Positions 6,608-15,090 of a stretch of DNA of 64,000 bases are shown one piece after another. Position 1 is the first letter of the stretch, and each line of letters opens with the position of its first letter. A program made the translations under genes and the position numbers. Source of the stretch: Demequina zhanjiangensis. Lineage in GTDB: Bacteria; Actinomycetota; Actinomycetes; Actinomycetales; Demequinaceae. The stretch covers positions 186,001 to 250,000 of the forward strand of contig NZ_JAUHPV010000002.1 of NCBI RefSeq assembly GCF_030418315.1, read 5' to 3'. The notes beneath the pieces are model-generated. The model saw only the letters and a list, made by a program, of their open reading frames with translations, was not told where the DNA came from and searched no databases.

Positions 6608-8461
6608 ATGGCCGGGTCGAGGAACAGCGACGACGAGGCGCGGGGCGACGTCGACGCGACGCCGCGTGAGGACGCGGCCCCGGGCGCTGGCGCGCAGCCG
6701 CCGATCTCCCCTGGGAACCGGAAGGACGACAGCCTCCCGAAGGCGGACGACCCCGTCAACGGCGCCGAACCCGCTCCAGAGACCGGAGCCATCCCGGCGC
6801 TGCGCAGCGGCGCCCCTGGCGTGGGCAGCACCGTCAAGGAGACGCTGATCGCGATCACCAACCCGGTCGCGCTGCGAGGCGTGGGCTCGGCGCTCGGCGG
6901 CGGGCTGGTGCTGCTGCTCCCCGGGCTCGCGTTCAACACGCTGCAGCTGGTCTTCGCCGTCGCCCTGTTCGGATCCGCGGCGCTCGACGTCATCTACGTC
7001 TTCTCCGGCCGACGCCGGTGGGGAAGGCAGCGCCATCGCGCCTACGTGATGCTGCGCGCTCTTCTCACGCTCGGGTTCCTCGCGCTCGTGGGCCTTCTCG
7101 CGTTCTACGGCGACGCGGGCGACGGCATCGGGCTGGAGCTCGCCGTCGTGCTGGCCGGCTTCTACGTCCTCGTACGGGCGCTGCTCGTGATCGGCTCGTC
7201 GATCCGAGGCAAGAACGTTGCGGGGCACCGCGTGATCAGGATCGCGAGCGGGGTCGCTGCGGCCGCCATGGCAGTGCTCGCGATCGCCTGGCCCGACGCC
7301 GTGGTCCAGGGCGCCCTCGTGATCCTCGCGGTGGGCGCACTGATCCTGGGCGCCCTGCTCGTCGCATGGGGGCTGCGCTACGCGGAGCACCCCGAGCGCA
7401 CACAGATCGATCCCTACTCGACCACCATCGGCGAGGTGCTGTGGGACTGGATCCGCCAGTCGGACATCGGGAAGCGGTCACGCGCCGAGGTGAGCCAGAC
7501 GCTGTACTTCGAGGGTCGCGACCGGCTGTCGAAGCTCGGCGCGTGGTGGGTGATGCTGGTCCTCTCCGTCGCGATCGCCAGCTACGCGGTCATGGCGGAC
7601 TCCACCGCGGTCGTGATCGGAGCGATGCTCGTCGCACCGCTCATGGTGCCGATCCTCGGACTGGCGGGCGCGCTGGTGAACGGCTGGGCGAACCGTGCAG
7701 GCCAGTCCGTCCTTCTCGTCGGGCTCGGCACCGGAGTCGCCATCCTCCTCTCCTACGGCCTCGCCGCATGGGCGCCGGTCGCGATCGCCTTCGACACCAA
7801 CACGCAGATCACGTCGCGGGTGAACCCCACTGCGCTCGACATGCTGATCGCGCTGGCTGCGGGGGCTGCCGGCGCCTTCGCCACCGTGAACTCCCGTGTC
7901 GCCTCGGGCATCGCGGGAGTCGCGATCGCCGTCGCCCTGGTGCCGCCGCTCGCGGTCACCGGCATCAGCCTGGCCAAGGGCCGCGAGGACGACGCACTGG
8001 GCTCGTTCCTTCTCTACCTCACCAACTTCGTCGCGATCGTCGTGGCGGCCGCCTTCGTGTTCGTCCTCACGGGCTTCGCGCGCCACAAGGTGCTGCAGCG
8101 CAACCCCTGGGGCATCGTCGCGACGGTGGCGCCGTACGTGGCGCTCGCCGCCGTCGTCATGGTGCCGCTCGTGTTCACGTCGCAGTCAGCGTTCAGCACC
8201 TCGTCGAACTCGGCGAGGGTGCAGACGCTCGTGGAGGACTGGCTCGGCGATGACAGCGATCTCCTGGTCCAGTCGATCTCGATCGACGGCTCCGAGATCA
8301 CGGTGATGCTCGTCGGGCCTGGCCAGTCGCCCGATCCTCGGGACCTGCAGGATGCGATCGTCGACGACCTGAACTGGCGGGTGGCGCTGACCGTCGGTGT
8401 GACGCCGGTCGAGGTGACGGTGCTGCCGACGGCGACGCCGTCCACACTGCTGGGAAACTGA
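6608..8461 (+). CDS. Multi-pass membrane protein, DUF308-like plus DUF389
   Basis: 617 aa. A disordered acidic N-terminus (about 65 aa) is followed by HdeD/DUF308-like helices (about 75-260), then a soluble link, then the DUF389 core (about 310-500) with PTALDMLIALAAGAAGAFA and VALVPPLAVTGISLAKG. A C-terminal soluble domain of about 90 aa resembles an unused ACT/ferredoxin-like fold. Good GGAGGAGG ribosome site. DUF389 proteins are uncharacterised integral membrane proteins; the joining of the two membrane units in one chain is the notable point. No operon partner: the next gene starts 243 bp later, a gap with no clear structure. Confidence 0.8.
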   Translation: MAGSRNSDDEARGDVDATPREDAAPGAGAQPPISPGNRKDDSLPKADDPVNGAEPAPETGAIPALRSGAPGVGSTVKETLIAITNPVALRGVGSALGGGLVLLLPGLAFNTLQLVFAVALFGSAALDVIYVFSGRRRWGRQRHRAYVMLRALLTLGFLALVGLLAFYGDAGDGIGLELAVVLAGFYVLVRALLVIGSSIRGKNVAGHRVIRIASGVAAAAMAVLAIAWPDAVVQGALVILAVGALILGALLVAWGLRYAEHPERTQIDPYSTTIGEVLWDWIRQSDIGKRSRAEVSQTLYFEGRDRLSKLGAWWVMLVLSVAIASYAVMADSTAVVIGAMLVAPLMVPILGLAGALVNGWANRAGQSVLLVGLGTGVAILLSYGLAAWAPVAIAFDTNTQITSRVNPTALDMLIALAAGAAGAFATVNSRVASGIAGVAIAVALVPPLAVTGISLAKGREDDALGSFLLYLTNFVAIVVAAAFVFVLTGFARHKVLQRNPWGIVATVAPYVALAAVVMVPLVFTSQSAFSTSSNSARVQTLVEDWLGDDSDLLVQSISIDGSEITVMLVGPGQSPDPRDLQDAIVDDLNWRVALTVGVTPVEVTVLPTATPSTLLGN

Positions 8462-8704
8462 CCTCGAGCCGAAGACTAGTGCCGGGCCGCGGTGAGGCAA
8501 GGCGGCAAACGTTGTCGCGTCACCATTCTCACGATGCCAAATAGCGCACCTACGAGGGGCTTTCGCCCGGGCACGAGGTCCCGACTCGTCCACGAATAGT
8601 CGGGATAGCGTGCCGTCAACCTCACCGACGAGCGACGCGACAGCGCCTTGCGGGCCCGCCCGCTCGTCACCGCCGCGGACGCGAACTGAGAAGGACGACG
8701 CCAC

Positions 8705-9844
8705 ATGGGCACCTTTGCGCGCAGTGCGATGACCACGGCCTACACCAAGGGCGTCAAGCCCGTGATCTTCAAGATGCACCCCGACAAGGTGCACGACGAC
8801 ATGATCCTCCACGGCTCCTGGGCACAGCGGATCCGTCCCGCCATGGCCGCCGCCGAGGCCCTGCTCAAGCACGACGACCCGGCGCTCGTCACCCAGGCCT
8901 ACGGCCTCACCCTGCGCAACCCGCTCGGCCTCGCCGCCGGACTCGACAAGAACGTCGCCATCCCCGGCATCCTGCAGATGACAGGCTTCGGCTTCCTCAC
9001 CTTCGGCTCCGTCACCTCGCGCGTCTGCCACGGCAACCCCAAGCCCTGGTTCCACCGCCTGCCCGAGCAGGAGTCGCTCGTGGTGCACGTGGGGCTCGCC
9101 AACGGCGGCGTCGACGCCGTCGCTCAGCGCCTGCGCGAGCTCAACGCCCAGGCGCACCCCCGCTACACGGCGCTCCCCTTCAAGATGTCGATCGCCCGTA
9201 CCAACGATCAGCACGCCGGGGACACCGCCGAGGGCGTCGAGGACTACGTCACCTCCGTGCGCAAGCTCGATGGCCTGAGCGCGCTGCTCGAGCTCAACAT
9301 CTCCTGCCCCAACACCACTGTCGGCGAGAAGTTCACCGAGCCCGAGGCGCTCGACCAGCTGCTCACCGAGATCGACGCCGCGAACCCTGCGCAGCCGATC
9401 GTGCTCAAGATGCCGTCCGACAAGACGTGGGAGCAGTTCCGCGACCTCATCGACGTCGCACTCGACCACAACGTCGCCGGACTCACGATCGCGAACCTCC
9501 GCAAGGACCGCGACTCCGTCACGATGGACCCCGCGATCAAGGGCAACCTGTCGGGTCGACCCGTCCGCGACCTCAGCACCGACATCATCCGCCGCAGCTA
9601 CCAGCACGCGGGAGACAGGCTCACGATCGCCGGACTCGGCGGAGTCTTCGACGGTCAGCACGCCTACGACAAGATCTGCGCAGGCTCCACGCTCATCGAG
9701 CTGGTGTCCGGCCTGATCTTCCGTGGCCCCGCCGTCGTCGGCACCATCGCCAAGGAGCTCGTCGAGCTCGCGCACGCCGACGGCTTCGAGAAGGTCCAGG
9801 ACGCCGTCGGCTCACGGGCCGACGCCCCCGTCCCCACCGACTGA
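8705..9844 (+). CDS. pyrD: Dihydroorotate dehydrogenase-like flavoenzyme (class 2 scaffold)
   Basis: 379 aa. The N-terminal helix region, PVIFKMHPDKVHDD and NPLGLAAGLDKN follow the membrane-associated, quinone-linked class 2 enzyme, as do the FMN-site segments FGSVT, GLTIAN, LGGVFDG and LIFRGP. However the active-site motif reads LNISCPNT, with Cys where class 2 enzymes normally have Ser (SSPN); Cys is the class 1 base. The pyrimidine genes are not nearby. Its neighbour 35 bp downstream is a MetF-like gene. It may be the housekeeping enzyme of this lineage or a paralogue with another substrate; the symbol is therefore tentative. Confidence 0.75.
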   Translation: MGTFARSAMTTAYTKGVKPVIFKMHPDKVHDDMILHGSWAQRIRPAMAAAEALLKHDDPALVTQAYGLTLRNPLGLAAGLDKNVAIPGILQMTGFGFLTFGSVTSRVCHGNPKPWFHRLPEQESLVVHVGLANGGVDAVAQRLRELNAQAHPRYTALPFKMSIARTNDQHAGDTAEGVEDYVTSVRKLDGLSALLELNISCPNTTVGEKFTEPEALDQLLTEIDAANPAQPIVLKMPSDKTWEQFRDLIDVALDHNVAGLTIANLRKDRDSVTMDPAIKGNLSGRPVRDLSTDIIRRSYQHAGDRLTIAGLGGVFDGQHAYDKICAGSTLIELVSGLIFRGPAVVGTIAKELVELAHADGFEKVQDAVGSRADAPVPTD

Positions 9845-9879
9845 CTCACGCGCGCGGCCGGGGATGGTTTCATAGGGCG

Positions 9880-10719
9880 GTGACCGCGGACCGCATGCTG
9901 CTCGACGACTACTCGCTTGAGATCACCGCACGCGACGGCGACCGGCTCACCGAGGCGGCGCCGCTGATCCCTGCGGGGACCCGCGTGAACATCACCGCGC
10001 TCGGCACCGAGGACCCGACGGCCAGGCTCGCCCTTGCCGCGTCGGCGCACCGGCTGGGCCTCACCCCGGTGGCTCACCTGTCCGCCCGACGCCTCACGTC
10101 CGAGCAGGAGCTCCGCAGCGAACTGCAGGCCCTCGCCGACCAGGAGACGTCCGCCAGCGTCGTCGTGGTGGGAGGGGACCCGCGTCGGCCTGAGGGGCCC
10201 TTCGACTCGGCGCTGTCCGTGATCGAGACCGGGCTCCTGCCCGAGCATGGGGTGCGGCAGGTCGGCGTCGCCGGGTATCCCGACGGCCACCCCGACATCG
10301 ACGACGCGACGCTCGTCTCGGCGCTGCAGCACAAGCTCGCGGTGCTCGACGCCCAAGAGCTCGAGGCGACGGTGCTCACCCAGTTCTCGTTCGATGTCGA
10401 CGCCGTGGTCGCCTGGATCACGCGCGTGCGCGACCTGGGAGTGACCGTGCCGGTCAGGATCGGCGTGCCCGGTCCCACCTCCGTGAAGCGCCTGCTCGCC
10501 TTCGCCCGCCGCTGCGGCGTGAGCACGAGCGCCGGGGTGGCCCGAAAGTACGGGCTGTCGCTCGGCAACCTGCTGACGACCGCGGGCCCCGACGCGTTCG
10601 TGGACGAGCTCTCCGGACGGCTGGACGCGGCCTCGCATGGCGACGTGCGACTGCACCTGTTCGCCTTCGGAGGGCCGCAGTCGACTGCCGAGTGGGCGCG
10701 GGTGCACTCCCGCCGCTGA
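9880..10719 (+). CDS. Methylenetetrahydrofolate reductase-like protein
   Basis: 279 aa from a GTG at 9880 (an ATG 15 bases on is an alternative). It begins MLLDDYSLEITARDGDRL after a few residues, the strand-1 segment of the MetF TIM barrel. VNITALG, VVVVGGDPRRP and FSFDVDAVVAWI match the folate/FAD barrel. The C-terminus GVARKYGLSLGNLL is shared with an atypical subgroup related to C1-transfer and demethylation reductases rather than methionine synthesis MetF. It is transcribed with the preceding dihydroorotate dehydrogenase-like gene, suggesting a flavin-linked pair. Substrate uncertain. Confidence 0.7.
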   Translation: MTADRMLLDDYSLEITARDGDRLTEAAPLIPAGTRVNITALGTEDPTARLALAASAHRLGLTPVAHLSARRLTSEQELRSELQALADQETSASVVVVGGDPRRPEGPFDSALSVIETGLLPEHGVRQVGVAGYPDGHPDIDDATLVSALQHKLAVLDAQELEATVLTQFSFDVDAVVAWITRVRDLGVTVPVRIGVPGPTSVKRLLAFARRCGVSTSAGVARKYGLSLGNLLTTAGPDAFVDELSGRLDAASHGDVRLHLFAFGGPQSTAEWARVHSRR

Positions 10720-10798
10720 CCGACGCGCACCTACGCGGCGCCCTGGCCGAGCTGCAACGATTCTCCGCCGTCCCCGACTCGAGCGCTCACCACATTAC

Positions 10799-10814
10799 CT
10801 CAACGTTGACTGAG
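10799..10814. promoter_or_regulatory. Third copy of the ars-type operator, before the aquaporin
   Basis: CTCAACGTTGACTGAG, same 16-bp palindrome as 284-299 with two changes. It lies 28 bp before the GTG start at 10843, where repressor binding would block a short-leader transcript. Confidence 0.6.
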
Positions 10815-10842
10815 GCATCGCGATGCGCCAGGATGGTGCGAC

Positions 10843-11583
10843 GTGAGCAACGAGCACGTCCCTGACCCCGCCGCCCCCGCCACCCCGGCCGGCGCCGCCA
10901 CCCCACCCGCTCCCGCACTCTGGCGCCGCGCCCTCGCGGAAGGCCTGGGAACCGCACTGCTCGTCGCCGTCGTCGTCGGATCCGGCATCATGGCGCAGCA
11001 GCTCTCCTCCGACGTGGGTCTGCAGCTGCTCCAGAACTCGCTCGCCACCTTCTTCGGGCTCACCGTGCTCATCCTGCTGTTCCAGCAGGTCTCCGGATCG
11101 CACTTCAACCCCGCCGTGACCCTCGTCGAACGGATCGTCGGCGGCATGGACCGCACCGGCGACGCGGCCGCCTACATCGGCGCGCAGATCGTCGGAGGCC
11201 TCGCGGGGGCCGTGCTCGCGAACGCCATGTTCTCCGCGCCGACCACGTGGTCCACGACCGACCGGGCCACCTCCGCAACCGTGCTCGCCGAGGTCGTCGC
11301 CACCGCCGGGCTCGTGCTCGTCATCCTTGCGCTCGTCAGGACCGGCCGGGCGGCCATCGTCGCCCCCGCCGTCGGCGCCTACATCGGCGCCGCCTACTGG
11401 TTCACCTCATCCACCTCGTTCGCGAATCCCGCCGTCACCATCGGCCGCATGATCACGGACACGTTCGCGGGAATCGCCCCCGCCTCCGTCCTGCCCTACA
11501 TCGGCGCACAGCTCATCGGCGCGGCGCTCGCCGTCGTCATCGCGAGCGCGCTCTTCCCCCGCACCGCGTCGCCGACGGCCTGA
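10843..11583 (+). CDS. Aquaporin-family channel, probable arsenite/metalloid channel
   Basis: 246 aa, six membrane helices. Both signature NPA loops are present: HFNPAV at residues 88-92 and FANPAV at 194-198. The disordered Ala/Pro N-terminus of about 26 aa is unusual but short. MIP channels of this type occur in actinobacterial and rhizobial ars clusters, where they let arsenite formed by ArsC leave the cell. The ars-type operator just upstream, also found before arsC at the left edge, supports that role here over water or glycerol transport. Start GTG chosen from the position of the first positively charged region. The gene lies alone, unlike typical compact ars operons. Confidence 0.8.
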   Translation: MSNEHVPDPAAPATPAGAATPPAPALWRRALAEGLGTALLVAVVVGSGIMAQQLSSDVGLQLLQNSLATFFGLTVLILLFQQVSGSHFNPAVTLVERIVGGMDRTGDAAAYIGAQIVGGLAGAVLANAMFSAPTTWSTTDRATSATVLAEVVATAGLVLVILALVRTGRAAIVAPAVGAYIGAAYWFTSSTSFANPAVTIGRMITDTFAGIAPASVLPYIGAQLIGAALAVVIASALFPRTASPTA

Positions 11584-11674
11584 CGGAGGCGCTTCCGCCA
11601 CCGGCACAGCGGCCCCGTCCACGCGCACGAACATCCCTCTGGCGAAAGTCACAAACCGGATATATCGTGCAGGC

Positions 11675-11971
11675 ATGAACTTCCGCGCCTCCACCCTCGC
11701 ACTCGCCGGACTCGCGCCGCTCGTGCTGGTCCTGGCGCTCACGTTCGGAGCCATGCTCGGCTACGCGCAGACGAGTCCCGGCGACCTTGGGGACTGGCGC
11801 GTCGCGTCGGCCTGGTCGTTGCTCGTCATGGGAGGCGCAGCCACGGCGACCGTCGTCGGCACGTGGAGGAGCGATGCCGACCGCGCACCCGGCAGGCTCA
11901 GCCTCGGGTACGCCGCCGCCGCAGCGCTCGGCATGATCGTCTTCGTGTACTTCCTCAGCTACACGGGCTGA
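11675..11971 (+). CDS. Small membrane protein, unknown function
   Basis: 98 aa with three predicted helices (about 7-28, 45-62, 75-95) and a short charged loop WRSDADRAPGR. No family recognised. It follows the aquaporin by 91 bp and could be its distal partner or independent; a short AT-rich patch (ggatatatcg) just upstream may be its own -10. Confidence 0.6.
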   Translation: MNFRASTLALAGLAPLVLVLALTFGAMLGYAQTSPGDLGDWRVASAWSLLVMGGAATATVVGTWRSDADRAPGRLSLGYAAAAALGMIVFVYFLSYTG

Positions 11972-12031
11972 CGCGGTCGAGCGCCAGCGCGCTGAATCTG
12001 CACGGCCGTCGCCCGGTGACGCCCTCGACCG

Positions 12032-13708
12032 CTACTTGGACGAGCGTCGGCCGAACACCGCGTGGAGCCCCGGCAGGATCGAACCGATCATCATCAGATT
12101 GCCGCCCAACGGCGCATCGGCGTGGACGCGCGACCCGGCGACCAGGAGCGCGGCGAAGATCATGGCCGACACCACCCGTCGGCCAGTGCGCTCCACCCGG
12201 GTGAGAGCGGTCTCCATCTGAGGCACCGTCACCGCAAGCGTGCCATCCTCCGCCTTGCCCAGGACCGTGTCGAGCCGACGCGGCATCCGCCACAGCATGC
12301 CCGCCGACTCCCACGCCTGATGGGCGTAGTGGTTCACGAACTCGACCGGCTCGCCCCGCAGCATCTTCTGCGCGTAGGGATCCACGGCATCCCACACGTT
12401 GAACGACGGATCCAGCGCCGAGCACACTCCCGACGTCAGCGAGCCCGCGCGGATGATCAACAGGTAGTCCTCCGGCATCTGGAAGGGCATCTCGATCATC
12501 AGATCGCTGAACTCGAGCGCGAAGTCACGCAAGTCCCGCACATCGATGTCGCGCAGCTCTGCGAGGCCCATGCCGCCGAACCTGGCGAAGGCCTTCGTCA
12601 CGGCGCGCTCCAACTCGCCCAGGTCCGCCTCCGGCAGGAGCACGCCCGCGTTGTGCATCGCCTCGACCATGCCCCGACCGTCACGGCCCACGGCGGCCAG
12701 CACCAGCTCCCTCAGGGCAGTCCTCAGGCCCGGCGGCACCTCGCCCATCATCCCGAAGTCCACGAACGTGAGCCGCCATCCGAGACCGTCGCCTCCCTTG
12801 GTCGGCGAGACGAACAGGTTGCCCGGGTGAGGGTCGGCGTGGAAGAAGTTGTGCTCGAAGAGCTGGTCCAGCATCACGGCCGCGAACACCGACGCCACCT
12901 TCGCAGGGTTGATCCCTGCCGCTCGCAGCGCTGCGAGGTCGGTGATCTTGATCGCCGAGACATCCTCAAGGGTCAGCACACGACGTGATGTCCGCTCCCA
13001 CACGACCTCGGGCACGCGCACCCGCTCGTCCTTCTCGAACGTTGCCGCGAAGCGTTCGCAGTTGGACGCCTCATGCAGGTAGTCGATCTCCTCGAGGCTC
13101 GCACGCGCGAACTCCTCGACCAGCGACGGCATGTCCACCCGCTTGGCCACGACGCGCACGCGCTGAAGCCAGCGCGCCACCCGCCGCAGTGCCGCGAGGT
13201 CCACCGCGACGATGCCCGCGATGCCCGGCCGCTGCACCTTGAGGATCACGTCCTCATAGCCGGTCTGCATCGCGTCGGAGGGGGTGAGCCGTGCCCTGTA
13301 CGCCTGGCCCAGCGAGGCCGCCGCGACCGGGTCCTCGTCCACGCTCGCGTAGACGCTCTCGAGCGGGAGCCCCAGCTCCTCCTCCGCGAGCGCGCGGATC
13401 TCCGAGAACGGTGCCGCGGGCACCTCGTCCTGCAGGCCCTCGAGCTCCTTCGTGATCTCGGGCGGCAGCACGTCAAGGCGCGAGGACATGAACTGCCCCA
13501 GCTTGATGAGCAGGCCGCCCAGGTCCACAGCGATCAGGCGGAAGCGTGCGGCGATCTTGCGCAGGCGCGCAGTGCGGGTGCGCTCCGTGACCGCGCGCAG
13601 GCCGATCTTCGGCAGGACGAGCTCGTACCAGCCCATCGCGATGAACTGCATCGCGGCGAACCGCATGATGCGGCGGTACCGGGCGCGGTCAAGACCGGCG
13701 TCAGGCAT
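12032..13708 (-). CDS. ABC1/UbiB-family protein kinase-like protein (AarF)
   Basis: 558 aa. The kinase-like fold has the UbiB family signature near the N-terminus (LGGLLIKLGQFMSSR, the KxGQ motif) and the Ala-rich nucleotide loop AAASLGQAYRA. Further marks are Lys in VILKVQRP, catalytic HADPHPGN and metal-binding DFGMMGEV. The C-terminus has a membrane segment (VVSAMIFAALLVAGS and on). Members support quinone or lipid metabolism by ATP-dependent steps; the actinobacterial substrate is unknown. The stop codon of a PadR regulator gene lies 38 bp upstream in the same direction, so the two may be co-transcribed. Confidence 0.85.
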   Translation of the reverse strand: MPDAGLDRARYRRIMRFAAMQFIAMGWYELVLPKIGLRAVTERTRTARLRKIAARFRLIAVDLGGLLIKLGQFMSSRLDVLPPEITKELEGLQDEVPAAPFSEIRALAEEELGLPLESVYASVDEDPVAAASLGQAYRARLTPSDAMQTGYEDVILKVQRPGIAGIVAVDLAALRRVARWLQRVRVVAKRVDMPSLVEEFARASLEEIDYLHEASNCERFAATFEKDERVRVPEVVWERTSRRVLTLEDVSAIKITDLAALRAAGINPAKVASVFAAVMLDQLFEHNFFHADPHPGNLFVSPTKGGDGLGWRLTFVDFGMMGEVPPGLRTALRELVLAAVGRDGRGMVEAMHNAGVLLPEADLGELERAVTKAFARFGGMGLAELRDIDVRDLRDFALEFSDLMIEMPFQMPEDYLLIIRAGSLTSGVCSALDPSFNVWDAVDPYAQKMLRGEPVEFVNHYAHQAWESAGMLWRMPRRLDTVLGKAEDGTLAVTVPQMETALTRVERTGRRVVSAMIFAALLVAGSRVHADAPLGGNLMMIGSILPGLHAVFGRRSSK

Positions 13709-13746
13709 TCAGCCTCCTCGTTCCCGCCGGCCGTGACGGGTCTGCG

Positions 13747-14304
13747 TCACTCCTTGGCAAGGATCGAATAGATCGTACGTCGTGCCTCGTTGAGCGCGTC
13801 AGCGACGGCCTCCTGCTGCGCCTCGGAGCCGACGCGCGCCGCCTGCGTCGCCGCCTGGGCGAGCTCGACAGCCGCCTTGGGAACAGACCCCAGGTGCAGA
13901 CCCTCGGACCACGAGCCGCTCGACTCCCACGGGACGTCGTCGGCCACATCGGCGGCGACCTCACGACCCTCCTCGGTGAGCGCGTAGATCTTCCTGTCCT
14001 GCTTGGTCTCGACGGTGACGAGGCCCTCGTCGGCGAGCATCTGCAGCGTCGGGTACACAGAGCCTGGGCTCGGCTTCCAGCGCCCATCCGTGCGGGACTC
14101 GATCTCGCGGATGATCTGATACCCGTGCATCGGCTGCTCGGCGAGCAGAGTGAGCACGGCGGCGCGGACATCGCCGCGACCCACGCGCGTGCCGACCCGC
14201 TTGTCGAACTCGGACTTGAACTGGTTCATGGCGTCGCGCAGCGCATCCGCCGCGTCGTCCGCGTTGAAGCTGCGTGCACCGCTCGATCGGTACTGAGAAC
14301 CCAT
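13747..14304 (-). CDS. PadR-family transcriptional regulator
   Basis: 185 aa from the ATG ending at 14304, which has a perfect GGAGG ribosome site; a longer reading upstream crosses the operator and is rejected. Winged helix at about 45-120: DVRAAVLTLLAEQPMHGYQI, then GSVYPTLQMLADEGLV and RKIYALTEEG, the classic PadR pattern. The C-terminal helix (about 140-180) is the dimerisation region. The N-terminal 40 aa are polar and unusual. Two interlocked inverted repeats between 14322 and 14352 are a likely autoregulatory operator. It may control itself, the UbiB-like gene, and the divergent small membrane protein and cueP. Confidence 0.85.
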   Translation of the reverse strand: MGSQYRSSGARSFNADDAADALRDAMNQFKSEFDKRVGTRVGRGDVRAAVLTLLAEQPMHGYQIIREIESRTDGRWKPSPGSVYPTLQMLADEGLVTVETKQDRKIYALTEEGREVAADVADDVPWESSGSWSEGLHLGSVPKAAVELAQAATQAARVGSEAQQEAVADALNEARRTIYSILAKE

Positions 14305-14321
14305 GATGACCTCCTTCGTCC

Positions 14322-14352
14322 GTATCGTCAGCGATAGTGAACGATACATCGC
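14322..14352. promoter_or_regulatory. Candidate PadR operator
   Basis: Inverted repeat GTATCGT (14322-14328) / ACGATAC (14341-14347), overlapped by GCGAT (14331-14335) / ATCGC (14348-14352). It lies 18 bp upstream of the padR start, in the divergent promoter region. Confidence 0.55.
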
Positions 14353-14449
14353 TAGTGTCACTCCGATAGTCGTCAGATGCAAGACCTCGCCGCACGCCCA
14401 GGTCAGAGGTCCGGTGCGACGGGCGGCGACCGCTGCCTGCACTCCTCAC

Positions 14450-14936
14450 GTGGAACCACGGCAGGGCACCGCGCTGAGAAGGCTCGCGAGCACGCGCGCC
14501 CGACTCGTGCTGCTCATCGTCGCCACCGCACTCGTCAGCCTCGTCGCGCTCGCGCTCCTCCACTCGCCGCACGGCGTCGCGGCGTCGCCCAGTGAGATCG
14601 TCGCGACCGACGGCGGGGGGGCACGCCGCCCACATCGTCGCCGGACACGGCGACATGACCCCCGACCAAGGCTTCGCGGCCATCGCCGGCATGGTCACCT
14701 CTGGAGGCCTCGACGCCGGCCTCACCGCCGACTGCGCCTCGTGCGGACCATCCGACAGCGGCATCGCCGTGGCATGCGCGATGATGCTCCTCCTCATCGC
14801 GATCCTCGCGCTGCCCTTCGTCTCCCGGACGCGCGTCGTCACAAGGACGCCACAGGCCGTCGCCCGCCAGCGCGTGCGCAGCCCACGGCTGCCCGCGGCC
14901 CCCGACCTCACCTCCCTCTGCATCAGTCGCACGTGA
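14450..14936 (+). pseudogene. Small membrane protein (DUF6153-like) with a frameshift in a G7 run
   Basis: Reading from GTG 14450 gives a signal/membrane helix (RLVLLIVATALVSLVALALL) and HSPHGVAASPSEIVATDGG. The frame then runs into Arg-rich nonsense. In the next frame the protein resumes as GHAAHIVAGHGDMTPDQGF, a Cys pair (DCASC), a second helix (MMLLLIAILALPFV) and a basic tail. The switch falls in seven Gs (14615-14621); removing one G restores a single reading frame. His-rich loops between two helices resemble the DUF6153 family. It is either a sequencing error, a true pseudogene, or a phase-variable gene. It sits just upstream of cueP. Confidence 0.6.
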
Positions 14937-15090
14937 GCGCGCGGCGATCGCCCCGGCGGCACCTCCGCCCGGCGGCCCCCATCGCCCCGCACCTGAGCGC
15001 CCCCAGGACGCCACCGCCTCACTCCTGAGGCTCCCGTCGACGGCCCGCACTCCGGCGCCCCGACCTCACACGACTTCAGAAGGAACTCTC

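Noticed and set aside
11973..12032. GCGGTCGAG/CTCGACCGC inverted repeat as terminator
   Set aside because: Arms of 9 bp separated by 42 nt and overlapping the UbiB-like stop codon; weak.
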